Below are positions 1-8,981 of a stretch of DNA of 64,000 nucleotides, piece after piece (positions within the stretch are counted from its first letter, which is position 1; every line of letters starts with the position of its first letter). Position numbers and translations under genes: made by a program. Source of the DNA: Paraburkholderia panacisoli (GTDB lineage Bacteria; Pseudomonadota; Gammaproteobacteria; Burkholderiales; Burkholderiaceae); the NCBI RefSeq assembly GCF_008369935.1, contig NZ_VTUZ01000004.1, positions 335,066 through 399,065 of the forward strand. Reading direction: 5' to 3'. Below the pieces are notes generated by a model, which was given only the letters and a program-made list of their open reading frames with translations, was not told where the DNA came from and did not search any database.

Positions 1-267
1 ACCTATAACCGCACGAATCACGAAAACCTGCACGTGCATGGCTACTACGAAAAGGGCAACATCAACACGCCGCTCGAACTGGCGATCGTCAATCAGGTCG
101 ACCGTTTCTCGCTGGCGATCGACGTGATCAATCGCGTGCCGTCGCTGCGCGGCGTCGGCGATCATACAAAGGAATGGCTGCGCGGGCAGATCATCGAGCA
201 TCTGGCTTACGCGCATGCCGAGGGTATCGACAAGGAAGAGATCCGCAACTGGACGTGGAAAGGCTGA
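1..267 (+). CDS. xfp: Phosphoketolase, C-terminal end (partial)
   Basis: This is the last 88 codons of a gene that enters from the left edge. The residues, including NHENLHVHGYYEKGN, TPLELAIVNQVDRF and the C-terminal RNWTW, match the end of xylulose-5-phosphate/fructose-6-phosphate phosphoketolase. That thiamine-diphosphate enzyme cleaves ketose phosphates with phosphate to acetyl phosphate plus an aldose phosphate. The catalytic part lies outside the window, so whether the enzyme is intact cannot be judged. The frame is open from base 1 and ends at TGA 265-267. A hairpin terminator follows about 20 bases later, so this is the last gene of its transcript. Confidence 0.9.
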   Translation, partial: TYNRTNHENLHVHGYYEKGNINTPLELAIVNQVDRFSLAIDVINRVPSLRGVGDHTKEWLRGQIIEHLAYAHAEGIDKEEIRNWTWKG

Positions 268-287
268 ACGGGGATGCCTATGAATAT

Positions 288-309
288 GCCAGCCCTTCGG
301 GCTGGCTTT
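288..309 (+). terminator. Rho-independent terminator after the phosphoketolase gene
   Basis: A perfect 8-bp stem (GCCAGCCC at 288-295, GGGCTGGC at 299-306) closes a 3-nt loop and is followed by TTT. It sits 20 bases after the stop codon, where a terminator is expected. The T-run is short. Confidence 0.8.
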
Positions 310-434
310 CATGGGGCTGACGGAGAGTGACGCGAAGGGCAATCCGGCGGGCAAGGTGAGGGCGCTTCACACCGAGGAGGACAAGCAGATCGCGCGGCAC
401 GGCCGGGCGCTGCTGCAAGCCGCGCGGGCCGACG

Positions 435-722
435 CTATCCCGGCTTGACGACCGTGCGATCCGACACGCCGGTTACGCCGAACAGGCGCGTCACGTCTTC
501 GAGCGCGGCGGCTTTTTGCTGTTCGCGTTGCAGTTCGCCGCGCAGCGTGATGCGGCCGCGCGAGACTTTCACCTTGACCGTGTGTTCGGGCACGGCGGCG
601 TCCCACGCGAGGCGGCGGATCGCTTCCGCCGCGATCTGCGCGTCGCTCAGGCGCGTGGCGGCGTCAGTCCCTCGGCCGGCGCGCTGCGCCGGCTCGTGCT
701 TCGCGAGGCGGGCGGTTGGCAT
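435..722 (-). CDS. BON-domain protein
   Basis: A 95-residue protein. A basic N-terminus is followed by one BON domain from about residue 30 (SDAQIAAEAIRRLAWD, then VKVKVSRGRITLRGEL and a final VTGVSDRTVVKPG). BON domains occur in periplasmic or envelope proteins such as OsmY and are thought to contact phospholipid or other envelope components. No signal peptide is evident, so location is uncertain. The ATG at 722 was chosen because GGAGG lies just upstream; the frame stays open further upstream but that stretch looks non-coding. Single BON proteins like this are often stress-related; that role here is inference. Confidence 0.75.
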   Translation of the reverse strand: MPTARLAKHEPAQRAGRGTDAATRLSDAQIAAEAIRRLAWDAAVPEHTVKVKVSRGRITLRGELQREQQKAAALEDVTRLFGVTGVSDRTVVKPG

Positions 723-969
723 GGATCCTCCACGAAAGAGATGCTGATCAGACAACACTAGCAGATGTGACGGAATTTGCCGGGGAGCGCAGGCGTGGGC
801 CCGCGAGTGGAACGAAACCGGGATTGTGCGTCCGAGCGTGGGATCGGGCGGGTGAGATGGGCGCCCGGCTCGGCGCTGCCGGAGAGCGAACGCTAGTATG
901 CTCACTGTTCATCATTGGCCGCGCGCTGCGCGCCTTCCTGATCCGATTGAAAACAGCAAGGGCTTGAAC

Positions 970-1365
970 ATGTCCGACTTTCCCATCGACAACCCGTTTC
1001 TCGAATCGCTCGGCGTGCGTCTGACGCAATGGCGCGACGGCTACGCGGAACTGCTCATGCCGATCGACCCGAGCAAGCTCAATCGCCAGGGTGTACTGCA
1101 AGGCGGTGCGATCGCGACCCTGCTCGATGCGGCGGCGGGCTACGCGGGCCTCTATGCGCCAATGGGCCAGCCGGCGCGGCATGCATTCACGCTGTCGTTG
1201 ACCACCAACTATCTCGACAAGGGACTCGGCGAATCGGTGACGGCCAAGGGCTTTCTGGAGCGCCAGGGCCGCTCGATTTTTTTCTCGCGCGGCGAAGCGT
1301 GGGTGGACGGCAAGCTGCTGATCGCGAGCGCGCAGGGGACGTTCAAGTATTCGAAGACGGCGTGA
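970..1365 (+). CDS. PaaI-family hotdog thioesterase
   Basis: A 131-residue single hotdog-fold protein. The segment NRQGVLQGGAIATLLDAAAGYAG fits the PaaI/YbgC-type signature in which GG and a nearby Asp form the thioesterase active site on the central helix; a second block is TTNYLDKGLGESVTAKG. It likely hydrolyses acyl-CoA thioesters in the cytoplasm, with unknown substrate. The ATG at 970 (MSDFPIDNPF) gives the usual family length. An in-frame ATG at 898 would add 24 atypical residues. The gene stands alone, divergent from the BON gene. Confidence 0.8.
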   Translation: MSDFPIDNPFLESLGVRLTQWRDGYAELLMPIDPSKLNRQGVLQGGAIATLLDAAAGYAGLYAPMGQPARHAFTLSLTTNYLDKGLGESVTAKGFLERQGRSIFFSRGEAWVDGKLLIASAQGTFKYSKTA

Positions 1366-1439
1366 GAAGTCGCGACGGCGAGCGGCGCGTGCGATTGCCT
1401 GGTGCCAGGAAAAGCGCGAGCGCAACCTGTTCGTGCCGC

Positions 1440-1571
1440 GTCATCCTCTGCATCGACGTGTCATAGGCGAGCGCGCACCCGCTCGGTCAGCGCATCCTTC
1501 TCGCGCGCCACCGGCCGTGGCTCGCGCGTGAGCATCCACAGATCACGCCCGCCCGGTTCGCCCACGCTCGA
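1440..1571 (-). pseudogene. Possible remnant of a bacterial lipocalin (Blc-like) gene
   Basis: On the minus strand the stretch VGEPGGRDLWMLTREP resembles the conserved C-terminal strand of Blc-type outer-membrane lipocalins (GxxRxYLWxLSRxP). After a one-base frame change near 1463 the reading continues as a lipocalin-like AYDTS. No N-terminal lipocalin motif was found upstream, so only a scrap seems to remain. Nothing else was recognised between the thioesterase and yceH. The match is short, hence the low confidence. Confidence 0.35.
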
Positions 1572-1752
1572 CCAGCCGGAACCATCGCCCGCAGCACGCC
1601 GTGTGCCCGACCCGCGCCAGCTGCCGGGATTCGTACCCCGCGATGCCCCGGGCCGTTTATCATAGTGCCCACAAACCACAACGCGCCGCCAGCTGTGCAA
1701 CGGTAACGCGCATCATCCACGAGACCCGGCGGCTCATGCCGCGACATCATCT

Positions 1753-2445
1753 ATGAACTCCACTCCCGACGCTTTCTCCCGTCCTTCGATCCGTGCGTTG
1801 ACGTTGCTCGAAGGACGCGTGCTCGGCGTGCTCGTCGAAAAGCAGCATACCGTGCCCGACAGTTACCCGCTTTCGCTGAACGCGCTGACGCTCGGCTGCA
1901 ACCAGAAGACCGGCCGCGCGCCGGTGATGAACGCGACCGAGGCCGAGGTGCTGACCGCCGTCGACGGCCTGAAGCGGCTGAGCCTCGTCATGGAGGGCAG
2001 CAGCAGCCGCGTGACGCGCTTCGAGCACAACATGAATCGCGTGCTCGGTTTGCCGAGCCAGTCGGCGGCGTTGCTGACCACGTTGCTGCTGCGCGGTCCG
2101 CAGACCGCCGCCGAATTGCGGCTGAACAGCGCGCGTTTGCATGGCTTTGCCGATATCTCGTCGGTCGAGGCGTTTCTGGATGAACTGGCTGCCAACGATC
2201 CGCCACGCGTCGTCAAGCTGGGCCGCACGCCGGGTGAGCGCGAGAATCGCTGGATGCATCTGCTGTGCGGCGAAGTGAGCGCGAGCGAGTTTGCGCAGCC
2301 AGGCGTCGAGGATGATGCGGTGCCGTTGTCCGCCTTCGAGGCGGTGAAGGCCGAGCAGAAGCGCCTCGCCGACGAGGTGAGCAGGCTGCAAACGGTGGTG
2401 CGGCGCATGGCGGCGGAGTTGGGGATCAACGCCGACGATCTTTGA
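1753..2445 (+). CDS. yceH: YceH family protein (DUF480/UPF0502)
   Basis: A 230-residue protein matching the UPF0502 family. It has two winged-helix-like halves: LEGRVLGVLVEKQHTVPDSYPLSLNAL with CNQKTGRAPVM near the N-terminus, and RVLGLPSQSAALLTTLLLRGPQTAAELR in the middle. A coiled-coil-like C-terminus (AEQKRLADEVSRLQTVVRRM) follows. The fold suggests DNA binding, but no function is established for the family that I can state. Length and start are as expected, and the gene is monocistronic. Confidence 0.9.
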   Translation: MNSTPDAFSRPSIRALTLLEGRVLGVLVEKQHTVPDSYPLSLNALTLGCNQKTGRAPVMNATEAEVLTAVDGLKRLSLVMEGSSSRVTRFEHNMNRVLGLPSQSAALLTTLLLRGPQTAAELRLNSARLHGFADISSVEAFLDELAANDPPRVVKLGRTPGERENRWMHLLCGEVSASEFAQPGVEDDAVPLSAFEAVKAEQKRLADEVSRLQTVVRRMAAELGINADDL

Positions 2446-2609
2446 CGCGGTGAAGGATGGCAGCCACGTTCGGATTCTTTCGAACGTGCCGTTTCGAGCA
2501 TCACGATTCGATTGGCCAGGCGGTTGGCAAAAAGGCTCGCTTGTGTGTCGCGTTAAGGCTCGCGCTGCGGGAGTATGCAACGACTCTTCGCAGCCAGTCG
2601 GTCGGTCGC

Positions 2610-3137
2610 TCACGCATCGCGACTGCGTGGCGTGTCCCTCGACAGCGTGCGCTGCGTGCGGTAGAAGATGTGCGGCGGCACGTTCGGCGAATCTTCCGCG
2701 AGCCGGTCGAGTTCGTCGCGAATCGCGGTGAGGTAGTGGCCGTCGCGCGCGTCGGGGTCGCCGGCAAAAACCGCTTCGAGCCTGCGACGCACAGCGCCAT
2801 AGCGCGCACCTGCCGCGCGGTGCTTCTCCGCGCGCTCCGCATAGCGCAGGAAGGTCTGCAACGCGGCCGACACCACGGCCGTGACGCTCACGATCCCGAC
2901 GAAGACCCGCATTTCTATCGAGATCGCGGTGAGCGTCAGCGCCGCGAACGCCGCCGTGCCCACGAAGGCGGTCAAGGCGGTCACCAGCCAGCCGATCCAG
3001 CGGTCGCGCGCCGACAGCAGGTCGGCCATGTCGTAGTGACTCATCTGGGATTCGCGTGCGCGGCGGATCCACTTCAGCAGTAGTTCGTTTTCGTCGACCG
3101 GAGGCTCGTAGGCGGGCAATGTCGTCATGTCGCTCAT
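2610..3137 (-). CDS. SLATT-type two-helix membrane protein (stand-alone)
   Basis: A 175-residue protein with an N-terminal helix (LLLKWIRRARESQMSHYDMADLL), two adjacent membrane segments (about residues 50-70 and 76-95) and a cytosolic helical C-terminus with RYAERAEKHRAAGARYGAVRRRLE. This architecture and the AEKHRAAxxRYGxxRRxLE signature fit SLATT domains, predicted pore-forming effectors often paired with SLOG or nucleotide-sensing SMODS proteins in anti-phage systems. No such partner is visible beside it; neighbours are yceH and an ABC operon. Many genomes carry lone SLATT proteins of unknown role. The ATG at 3137 is the most N-terminal plausible start; ATG 3128 is an alternative. Confidence 0.75.
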   Translation of the reverse strand: MSDMTTLPAYEPPVDENELLLKWIRRARESQMSHYDMADLLSARDRWIGWLVTALTAFVGTAAFAALTLTAISIEMRVFVGIVSVTAVVSAALQTFLRYAERAEKHRAAGARYGAVRRRLEAVFAGDPDARDGHYLTAIRDELDRLAEDSPNVPPHIFYRTQRTLSRDTPRSRDA

Positions 3138-3289
3138 GGGGCTGTACGGTGGCGTACGCGTCGTGCGTGCACCTGGCGATACTGTGCCACATGATTCAGG
3201 CCGTCGAGGTAAGCCGCGCGATGCCGAAGCACTCGTTATGCGCATTGGCGTTCAGACAGACGCGGCCCCGCGGATGATCGCAGGAGAAT

Positions 3290-3326
3290 GAGGCTTGCCG
3301 CGAGTGAGCAAGCAAGTGCAAGCCTC
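3290..3326 (-). terminator. Hairpin at the end of the polyamine-type ABC operon
   Basis: A perfect 9-bp inverted repeat (GAGGCTTGC at 3290-3298, GCAAGCCTC at 3318-3326) starts at the stop codon of the last ABC gene. It lacks a clear T-run on either strand, so termination may be partly Rho-dependent. Confidence 0.5.
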
Positions 3327-4231
3327 TATCGCAACCCCGCCGCCGCGCGCCGGCGCGCGAGCAACCGCACCGCGAGCAGACACGTGCCCATCACGGTCAG
3401 CGACAACACCGTCGTGATCGTGCCGAGCGCGTAAATGACCGGCGTCGTCACCGACGTGGTGAGCCCCTGAAGTTCGAGCGGCAGGGTGTTCTGATCGCCG
3501 ATCGCCTGCGACGTGCGGGCGATCTCGTCCCACGACAGCGTGAAGCCGAACATCGCGACGCCCACCACCGACGGTCCGATGATCGGCAGCACGACATGCC
3601 GGAAACTCTGCCACGGCGTCGCGCCCAGATCGCGCGACGCTTCTTCGTAGGCCGGATTGAAACGGTTGAATACCGCGAACATCACCAGCAAACCGAACGG
3701 CAGCGTCCACGTCAGATGCGCGCCGAGCGCGGACGTGAAGAGGTCCATCGAGGTCGTATAGCTATCGGCGAACGATTGATAGCCCCATGCCGACGCGAGA
3801 TACTTCACGCCGTTATCCAGCAGCCGGAACGTCAGGCCGATACCGAGCGACACGATGATGGACGGCATGATCAGACTCGCTACAGACACGTAAAACACCG
3901 CCGTGTCGCCGCGAAATTTTCGACGGAAGGCAAGGCCCGCGGCCACCGAAAACAGCACGGTCAGCACCGTGACCGCCAGCGCGAGCCGGATGGAGCGCCC
4001 GAACGCGGCCCAGATATCGACATCGCCGACGCCGTCGCGCAGCACCGCGAACCAGTGCAGCGAAACGCCGCGCATCGGAAACGTCAGGCCGCCCTCGGGG
4101 CCCTGGAACGACAGGATGAAAATCGTGATCACCGGTCCGTACAGAAACAGCACGAACAGGCCGAACAGCAGCGCGAGCCAGTAGAAACTTGCCGGACGGC
4201 GTTCCCGGTGTTTGGCACGATTGGCTTGCAT
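3326..4231 (-). CDS. ABC transporter permease, PotC/PotI type
   Basis: A 301-residue inner-membrane protein with about six transmembrane segments (first FYWLALLFGLFVLFLYGPVI). The EAA-loop, EEASRDLGATPWQSFRHVVLP, contacts the ATPase. It fits the spermidine/putrescine-type 2 permease. ATG 4231 was chosen because AAGGAG lies upstream and only two bases separate it from the stop of the partner permease, implying translational coupling. It is the last gene of the operon. The substrate cannot be read from the sequence; polyamine-type systems also carry other small nitrogen compounds. Confidence 0.88.
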   Translation of the reverse strand: MQANRAKHRERRPASFYWLALLFGLFVLFLYGPVITIFILSFQGPEGGLTFPMRGVSLHWFAVLRDGVGDVDIWAAFGRSIRLALAVTVLTVLFSVAAGLAFRRKFRGDTAVFYVSVASLIMPSIIVSLGIGLTFRLLDNGVKYLASAWGYQSFADSYTTSMDLFTSALGAHLTWTLPFGLLVMFAVFNRFNPAYEEASRDLGATPWQSFRHVVLPIIGPSVVGVAMFGFTLSWDEIARTSQAIGDQNTLPLELQGLTTSVTTPVIYALGTITTVLSLTVMGTCLLAVRLLARRRAAAGLR

Positions 4232-4233
4232 CT

Positions 4234-5148
4234 TCACAGCTCCTTGCGGATATCGACGACCCGCGTCAAACCCCACACGATCATCAGCACCACGGCGAGC
4301 AGGATGATCGCGTTGGCGGCCGCGGCGGGAAATTGCAGGTAGCCGGTCTGCACCTGAATGATCTTGCCGACCGACGCGATCTGCTGGCCGCCCATCACGC
4401 CGACGGTCAGGAAGTCGCCCATCACGATCGTGATCACGAAGATCGAGCCGATCACGATGCCAGTCTTCGACAGCGGTAACACCACGTCACGCACCACCTG
4501 CCAGCCGCTCGCGCCGGCGTCGCGCGCGGCTTCGAGCAGCGAGCGATCGATGCGCATCATCGCGTTGAAGATCGGCACGATCATGAAGAACGTGTACAGA
4601 TGGACGAACGCGAGCACCACCGAGAAGTTCGAATACAGCAGCCATTCGAGCGGCTGATCGATCAGATGCGCGCCGAGCAACGCCTGATTGACGAGGCCGT
4701 TGCGGCCCAGCAGCGGCATCCACGAAATCATCCGGATCACGTTGGAGGTCCAGAACGGAATCGTGCAGACGATGAACAGCACGGTTTGCATGCTCGTCGT
4801 GCGCACGTGGAACGCGAGGAAGTACGCGATCGAAAAGCCCAGCAGCAGCGTCACCGCCCACACGATCGCGCAGAACTTCAGCGTCGACCAGTAGGTCTTG
4901 AAGGTCACACAGACATCGGTCATCGACGAACAGCCGTTGAAGATCGCCGCGTAGTTCTTCAGCGTGAACGCGGGAATGATCTGGTATTCGTTGAAGTCCC
5001 AGAAACTGACGATCAGCGTGATGACCAGCGGCACGATGAAGAACAGCAGGAAGGTCAGCGACAGCGGCGTCGCCTGCAACCATGCCGGCGCGCGGCGGTG
5101 TTTGACGGGGGTGTCCTGCGCGTGCGAGGGAAGATCGATCGTTGCCAT
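4234..5148 (-). CDS. ABC transporter permease, PotB/PotH type
   Basis: A 304-residue membrane protein with a cytoplasmic N-terminus and about six transmembrane segments beginning at PLSLTFLLFFIVPLVITLIV. The EAA motif is EAARDAGASGWQVVRDVVLPLS. It pairs with the PotC-type permease to form the channel. A Cys-containing periplasmic loop near residues 65-85 (IFNGCSSMTDVCVTF) is like those in PotB/PotH relatives. It lies 136 bases after the binding-protein gene on the same strand. Confidence 0.88.
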   Translation of the reverse strand: MATIDLPSHAQDTPVKHRRAPAWLQATPLSLTFLLFFIVPLVITLIVSFWDFNEYQIIPAFTLKNYAAIFNGCSSMTDVCVTFKTYWSTLKFCAIVWAVTLLLGFSIAYFLAFHVRTTSMQTVLFIVCTIPFWTSNVIRMISWMPLLGRNGLVNQALLGAHLIDQPLEWLLYSNFSVVLAFVHLYTFFMIVPIFNAMMRIDRSLLEAARDAGASGWQVVRDVVLPLSKTGIVIGSIFVITIVMGDFLTVGVMGGQQIASVGKIIQVQTGYLQFPAAAANAIILLAVVLMIVWGLTRVVDIRKEL

Positions 5149-5284
5149 GGGCGGGTTGTCTACAGGATGACTGGCGCGGCAAAAATCGCCGCGCAGGGAA
5201 ACGGCTGCGCTGGGCTACACGGCGATATAAAGCCGCGGCCGGCGCGTTATGCGCCGGCAAACACATCGCCACGGGTTGCGTCGG

Positions 5285-6580
5285 TCAGGCCGCGATGAAC
5301 TCGTTCCACTTCTGAACCATGTAGATGTTCTCGTCCATCACCGCGTTCCAGCACGCAATCGCGCTCATGCGCTGGGTGTACGATCCGCCGTCGCGCACGG
5401 CGCCGGCCTTTTCGAGCAACTGGCCGTCCGGCGCCTTGATGTCCTGCGCGGCCGGTTTGCCTTCGATCCAGTAGTCCCATTCGTACGGCTGCATGTGGGT
5501 CTTCGCGGTCTCGATCACGCCGGGGTAGTAGCCCTGGCGCATCAGGTAGGCGCCCGCCCAGCCGTCCTGGAACCAGTTGACGAACTCATACGCGGCGTCG
5601 AGCTTCTTGCCTTGCAGCGAGCGCGGAAAGCCGAAGCCGGACGCCCACGACCGGTAACCTTCCTTGAGCGGCTGGAATTTGCACGCGATACCCATCGTGC
5701 GCACCTTCGTCACGGCCGGCGACCACATCGACTCGATCACGACTTCGCCCGACGCCATCAGGTTCACACTCTCGTTGAAGTCCTTCCAGAACGCGCGGAA
5801 CTGGCCCGCGTGCTTGGCGTCGATCAGGATCTTGATGGTCTGATCGATCTCGGCCTTGGTCATGTTGCCTTTGTCGCCGTATTTCAGGTGGCCCATCGCC
5901 TCGATCGCCATCGCCGAATCCATGATGCCGATCGCGGGAATGTTCAGCAGCGCCGCCTTGCCCTTGAACTGCGGATTGAGCAGTTCCGCCCAGCTGTCGA
6001 TCGGGCGCTTGATCAGGTCGGGACGAATGCCGAGCGTGTCCGCGTTGTAGGTGGTCGGGATCAACGTCATCCATTCGGTGGGTGTCGCGGAGAATTCGGT
6101 CGAGCGCGCACCGGTGAGGAACATCACCTTCTTCGGCGCGGTCCCCTGGTCGCCGATCTTCTTGCCGTTCACTTCACCGCGCGTCAGCACGGGCGTGATC
6201 CTGTCGGCGAGCTTGATGCGTTTGGTGTCCATCCCGGCGAGCGTGCCCGCCGGAATCAGCTTCTTGAGCGCAAAGTATTCGGTGTCGACGATATCGAACG
6301 AATTGGGCTGCGTGATGATGCGCTTGGCGACGTCGTCGGTGGTCACCGGTACGTATTGAATCTCGATGCCGGTGTCTTCCTTGAATTTCTTCGCGATGTC
6401 GGCACTCTGATTGACCGCCGTGCCGAGGTAGCGCAATGTGATCTTTTCCTGCGCATGCACGTACGGGAAACCGGCAATGCCGGCCGCGGCCACCGCGCCC
6501 TTGATGAACGTGCGGCGCGACAGGCCTTTTTCCTTCACATCCGTGGCGGCTGCTGCCGGGCTCTCGTTCGTTTCGTTCAT
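5285..6580 (-). CDS. Tat-exported solute-binding protein, spermidine/putrescine type
   Basis: A 431-residue periplasmic binding protein. The N-terminus holds a twin-arginine signal (LSRRTFIKGAVAAAGIAGFP, cleavage probably after VHA), so it is exported folded. The mature part begins ITLRYLGTAVNQSADIAKKFKED and has the family-1/PotD-like fold with late Trp-rich segments (YEFVNWFQDGWAG, QPYEWDYWIEG). It is longer than E. coli PotD (about 350 residues). RBS GAGGAG precedes ATG 6580. Tat export is unusual for PotD itself but common in beta-proteobacterial relatives. Substrate unknown. Confidence 0.85.
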   Translation of the reverse strand: MNETNESPAAAATDVKEKGLSRRTFIKGAVAAAGIAGFPYVHAQEKITLRYLGTAVNQSADIAKKFKEDTGIEIQYVPVTTDDVAKRIITQPNSFDIVDTEYFALKKLIPAGTLAGMDTKRIKLADRITPVLTRGEVNGKKIGDQGTAPKKVMFLTGARSTEFSATPTEWMTLIPTTYNADTLGIRPDLIKRPIDSWAELLNPQFKGKAALLNIPAIGIMDSAMAIEAMGHLKYGDKGNMTKAEIDQTIKILIDAKHAGQFRAFWKDFNESVNLMASGEVVIESMWSPAVTKVRTMGIACKFQPLKEGYRSWASGFGFPRSLQGKKLDAAYEFVNWFQDGWAGAYLMRQGYYPGVIETAKTHMQPYEWDYWIEGKPAAQDIKAPDGQLLEKAGAVRDGGSYTQRMSAIACWNAVMDENIYMVQKWNEFIAA

Positions 6581-6641
6581 TGCTTGCTCTCCTCAGTTGA
6601 CGTTGTATTCACTGCGATGCGATCCGCTGTCACGCAGGCAC

Positions 6642-7700
6642 TCACGCTGCCAGCGGATGCGCGTCCTGCTCGTTCCACCAGACCACCACACGCGCGTCGG
6701 GACCGAAGCGCGTCGCATCGTAGTCGCGGTCGCTCACGAGCGAGATCAATTCGGGCGAACCGTCGAGCGGGTCGAGCGTCATGCGCAGATGCGTGCCCTG
6801 GTACTCGGCTTCGCGAACCTTGCAGGGCACGCCGCCGATGCGCGTGAGGCCGCCCTCGCCGCTGGCGTTCTGCACCGGCGTGACGCCGTGCGGCACCACC
6901 CGCAGATGATCGGCGCGCACGGTGAAGAGGCGTCCATTCGTATTGAAGACGTTATGTCCACCGAGAAAGCGCGCGACGAATTCGGTGCGTGGACGGTTGA
7001 ACACTTCGTGCGGCGTGCCGCTCTGTTCGATACGGCCGCGGCTCATCACCACGACGAGATCGGCGAGCGCCATCGCTTCTTCCTGCGAGTGCGTGACGTG
7101 CACGAAGGTAATGCCGAGTTCTTTCTGCCAGCGCTTGAGTTCGGCGCGCATCTGCACGCGCAGGAACGGGTCGAGCGCGGACAGCGGTTCGTCGAGCAGC
7201 AGGCAGCCGGGCTGATTCAATAACGCGCGCGCGAGCGCCACGCGCTGCTGCTGGCCGCCGGATAACTGCGCCGGCTTGCGCCCGGCATACGCGGACATCG
7301 CGACCAGTTCGAGCAGCCCGGCGGCGCGCTGGCGCCGCACATCCTTGGCGACGCCGCGCATCTTCAGGCTGAACGCGACGTTGTCGAGCGCGCTCAGATG
7401 CGGGAACAGCGCATAGTTCTGAAACACCATCGCCGTGCCGCGCGCGGCGGGTTGGGCGCGCGTGACGTTGCGGCCCGCGATCAGAATGTCACCTTCGGTG
7501 ACCGATTCATGCCCGGCGATCATGCGCAAGGTCGAGGTCTTGCCGCACCCCGACGGACCGAGCAGACAGCAGTACTGGCCGCCGTCGATACGCAGGTCGA
7601 TCGCGTCCACGGCCAGCGACTCGCCGTATTGCTTCGACACGTGCACCAGTTCGATATCGGCGGCTTGGGTTTCGAGCACCGTTGAAGCGGGCTGAATCAT
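6642..7700 (-). CDS. ABC transporter ATP-binding protein, PotA type
   Basis: A 352-residue ATPase. Walker A is GPSGCGKTS near residue 50, the signature LSGGQQQRVALARAL, Walker B CLLLDEPLSALD, and the switch His lies in FVHVTHSQEEA. A C-terminal TOBE-like regulatory domain follows from about residue 255. ATG 7700 was chosen over an in-frame start at 7787 because it has a GAGG ribosome site and a normal N-terminus (MIQPASTV). It is the promoter-proximal gene of the potA-D-B-C operon. The region 7701-8018 carries the divergent promoters. Confidence 0.88.
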   Translation of the reverse strand: MIQPASTVLETQAADIELVHVSKQYGESLAVDAIDLRIDGGQYCCLLGPSGCGKTSTLRMIAGHESVTEGDILIAGRNVTRAQPAARGTAMVFQNYALFPHLSALDNVAFSLKMRGVAKDVRRQRAAGLLELVAMSAYAGRKPAQLSGGQQQRVALARALLNQPGCLLLDEPLSALDPFLRVQMRAELKRWQKELGITFVHVTHSQEEAMALADLVVVMSRGRIEQSGTPHEVFNRPRTEFVARFLGGHNVFNTNGRLFTVRADHLRVVPHGVTPVQNASGEGGLTRIGGVPCKVREAEYQGTHLRMTLDPLDGSPELISLVSDRDYDATRFGPDARVVVWWNEQDAHPLAA

Positions 7701-8018
7701 GAAGAGGTGTCCTCGTGAACGGCGAACAGTGGAGCATGCGCGGCGATAGACTCGCCGCCGATGCGACGCCATGCAAATGCAAGACATGTGCCATTCGTTG
7801 CATTGCGGCGCTCGCCGAACGCCGACGCACCGTTGTACTTAACGTCTACGAGTTGGCTCACATATTGCAAACGATCCGCAGCGTCGATCGTTCGCGATCA
7901 GCAGGCTCGTTTCGCGCGATCAAGGTGCGTAGCCGGTCCGTCTAGGGGCATGAACCGGTCCAATCCGGGTCATCCGTGGCGTGTCCTGGCGCTTTTCGTC
8001 ATCCACGGCTTCTTGCAA
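7701..8018. promoter_or_regulatory. Divergent promoter region, ABC operon / deacetylase operon
   Basis: About 320 bases between divergent operons with no convincing gene. A short GATCGTTCGCGATC-like palindrome lies around 7885-7898 and could be an operator for the GntR regulator encoded downstream. No promoter hexamers stand out clearly. If the deacetylase starts at ATG 7950, part of this region is coding. Confidence 0.4.
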
Positions 8019-8981
8019 ATGAACGACATACGGAACATGCCAACAGCAAACCGCGCGCGTCAGGCGCTCACCACGCATGGCCGCTTCGCCTACCGGCCGA
8101 TCACCGATAGCGACGCTTTTCGCTGGCCGCGGGATACGGGACTCGCGGTCTATCTCGGCTTCAACATCGAGCACTTTGCATTCGGGGAAGGCCTCGGTGC
8201 GGCGCTCGGTCCGCTGTCGCCGCAACCGGATGTGCTGAACCATAGCTGGCGCGAGTACGGCAACCGCGTCGGCGCGTGGCGCTGCATCGAACTGTTCGAT
8301 CAGCTCGCGCTGCCCGCCGGCACGCTGATCAACACCGCGCTCTACGATCACTGCCCTGCGCTGATCGCGGCATGCGTCGCGCGCGGCGACGAACTGATCG
8401 GCCATGGACACACGAACGCGCACCGGCAGAGCGAGCTGGATGAGCGCGGCGAGCGCGAGTTGCTTCTGCATTGCCGTGAACGGATCGCGGAGGAATCGGG
8501 CACGCCGCCGCACGGCTGGCTGTCGCCGTGGATTTCGGAGTCGGCTCTAACGCCCGATCTGCTGGCCGAGACCGGCTATCGCTATACGCTGAACTGGTGT
8601 CACGACGACCGCCCCGTGCGCATGACCACGCGCGGCGCGCCGCTCTGGTCGATTCCGTATCCACAGGAACTCAATGATCTGCCGATGATGGTGGGCCGTC
8701 ACATGGACGGCCGCGCGTTCGCGGACATGATCATCGACCAGTTCGACGAGATGCTCGAACAGGCCAATCGGGGCGCGCGACCGCAGGCGCTGGTGATGGG
8801 CATCGCGCTGCATCCGTATCTGGTCGGCCAGCCGTACCGGCTGCGGCATCTGCGCCGCGCGCTCGAACACCTCGCGGCCGCGCGTGCGCGAGGCGACGTG
8901 TGGATCACCACGCCGGGTGCGATCGCGAGTCATATGGACGATCTGGAGCGGGACGGCATCGTGCGCCCGGCCGCGGCATGA
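8019..8981 (+). CDS. NodB-type polysaccharide deacetylase family protein
   Basis: A protein of about 320 residues with the NodB/PuuE-type carbohydrate-esterase fold. Recognisable blocks are NHSWREYGNRVGAWRCIELF, GHGHTNAHRQ (metal-ligand His motif), GTPPHGWLSPW and IALHPYLVGQPYRL near the end. The family hydrolyses C-N bonds of N-acetyl sugars, or of small amides such as allantoin in the PuuE branch. Location beside a small-molecule importer, with no signal peptide, favours a small cytoplasmic amide. Start is uncertain: ATG 7950, 8019 or 8037 are in frame and none has a strong ribosome site. First gene of a three-gene operon. Confidence 0.8.
   Translation: MNDIRNMPTANRARQALTTHGRFAYRPITDSDAFRWPRDTGLAVYLGFNIEHFAFGEGLGAALGPLSPQPDVLNHSWREYGNRVGAWRCIELFDQLALPAGTLINTALYDHCPALIAACVARGDELIGHGHTNAHRQSELDERGERELLLHCRERIAEESGTPPHGWLSPWISESALTPDLLAETGYRYTLNWCHDDRPVRMTTRGAPLWSIPYPQELNDLPMMVGRHMDGRAFADMIIDQFDEMLEQANRGARPQALVMGIALHPYLVGQPYRLRHLRRALEHLAAARARGDVWITTPGAIASHMDDLERDGIVRPAAA

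Noticed and set aside
5249..6847. Plus-strand open frame of about 530 codons
   Set aside because: Antisense to the Tat-exported binding protein and part of the ATPase gene; composition is that of a shadow frame.
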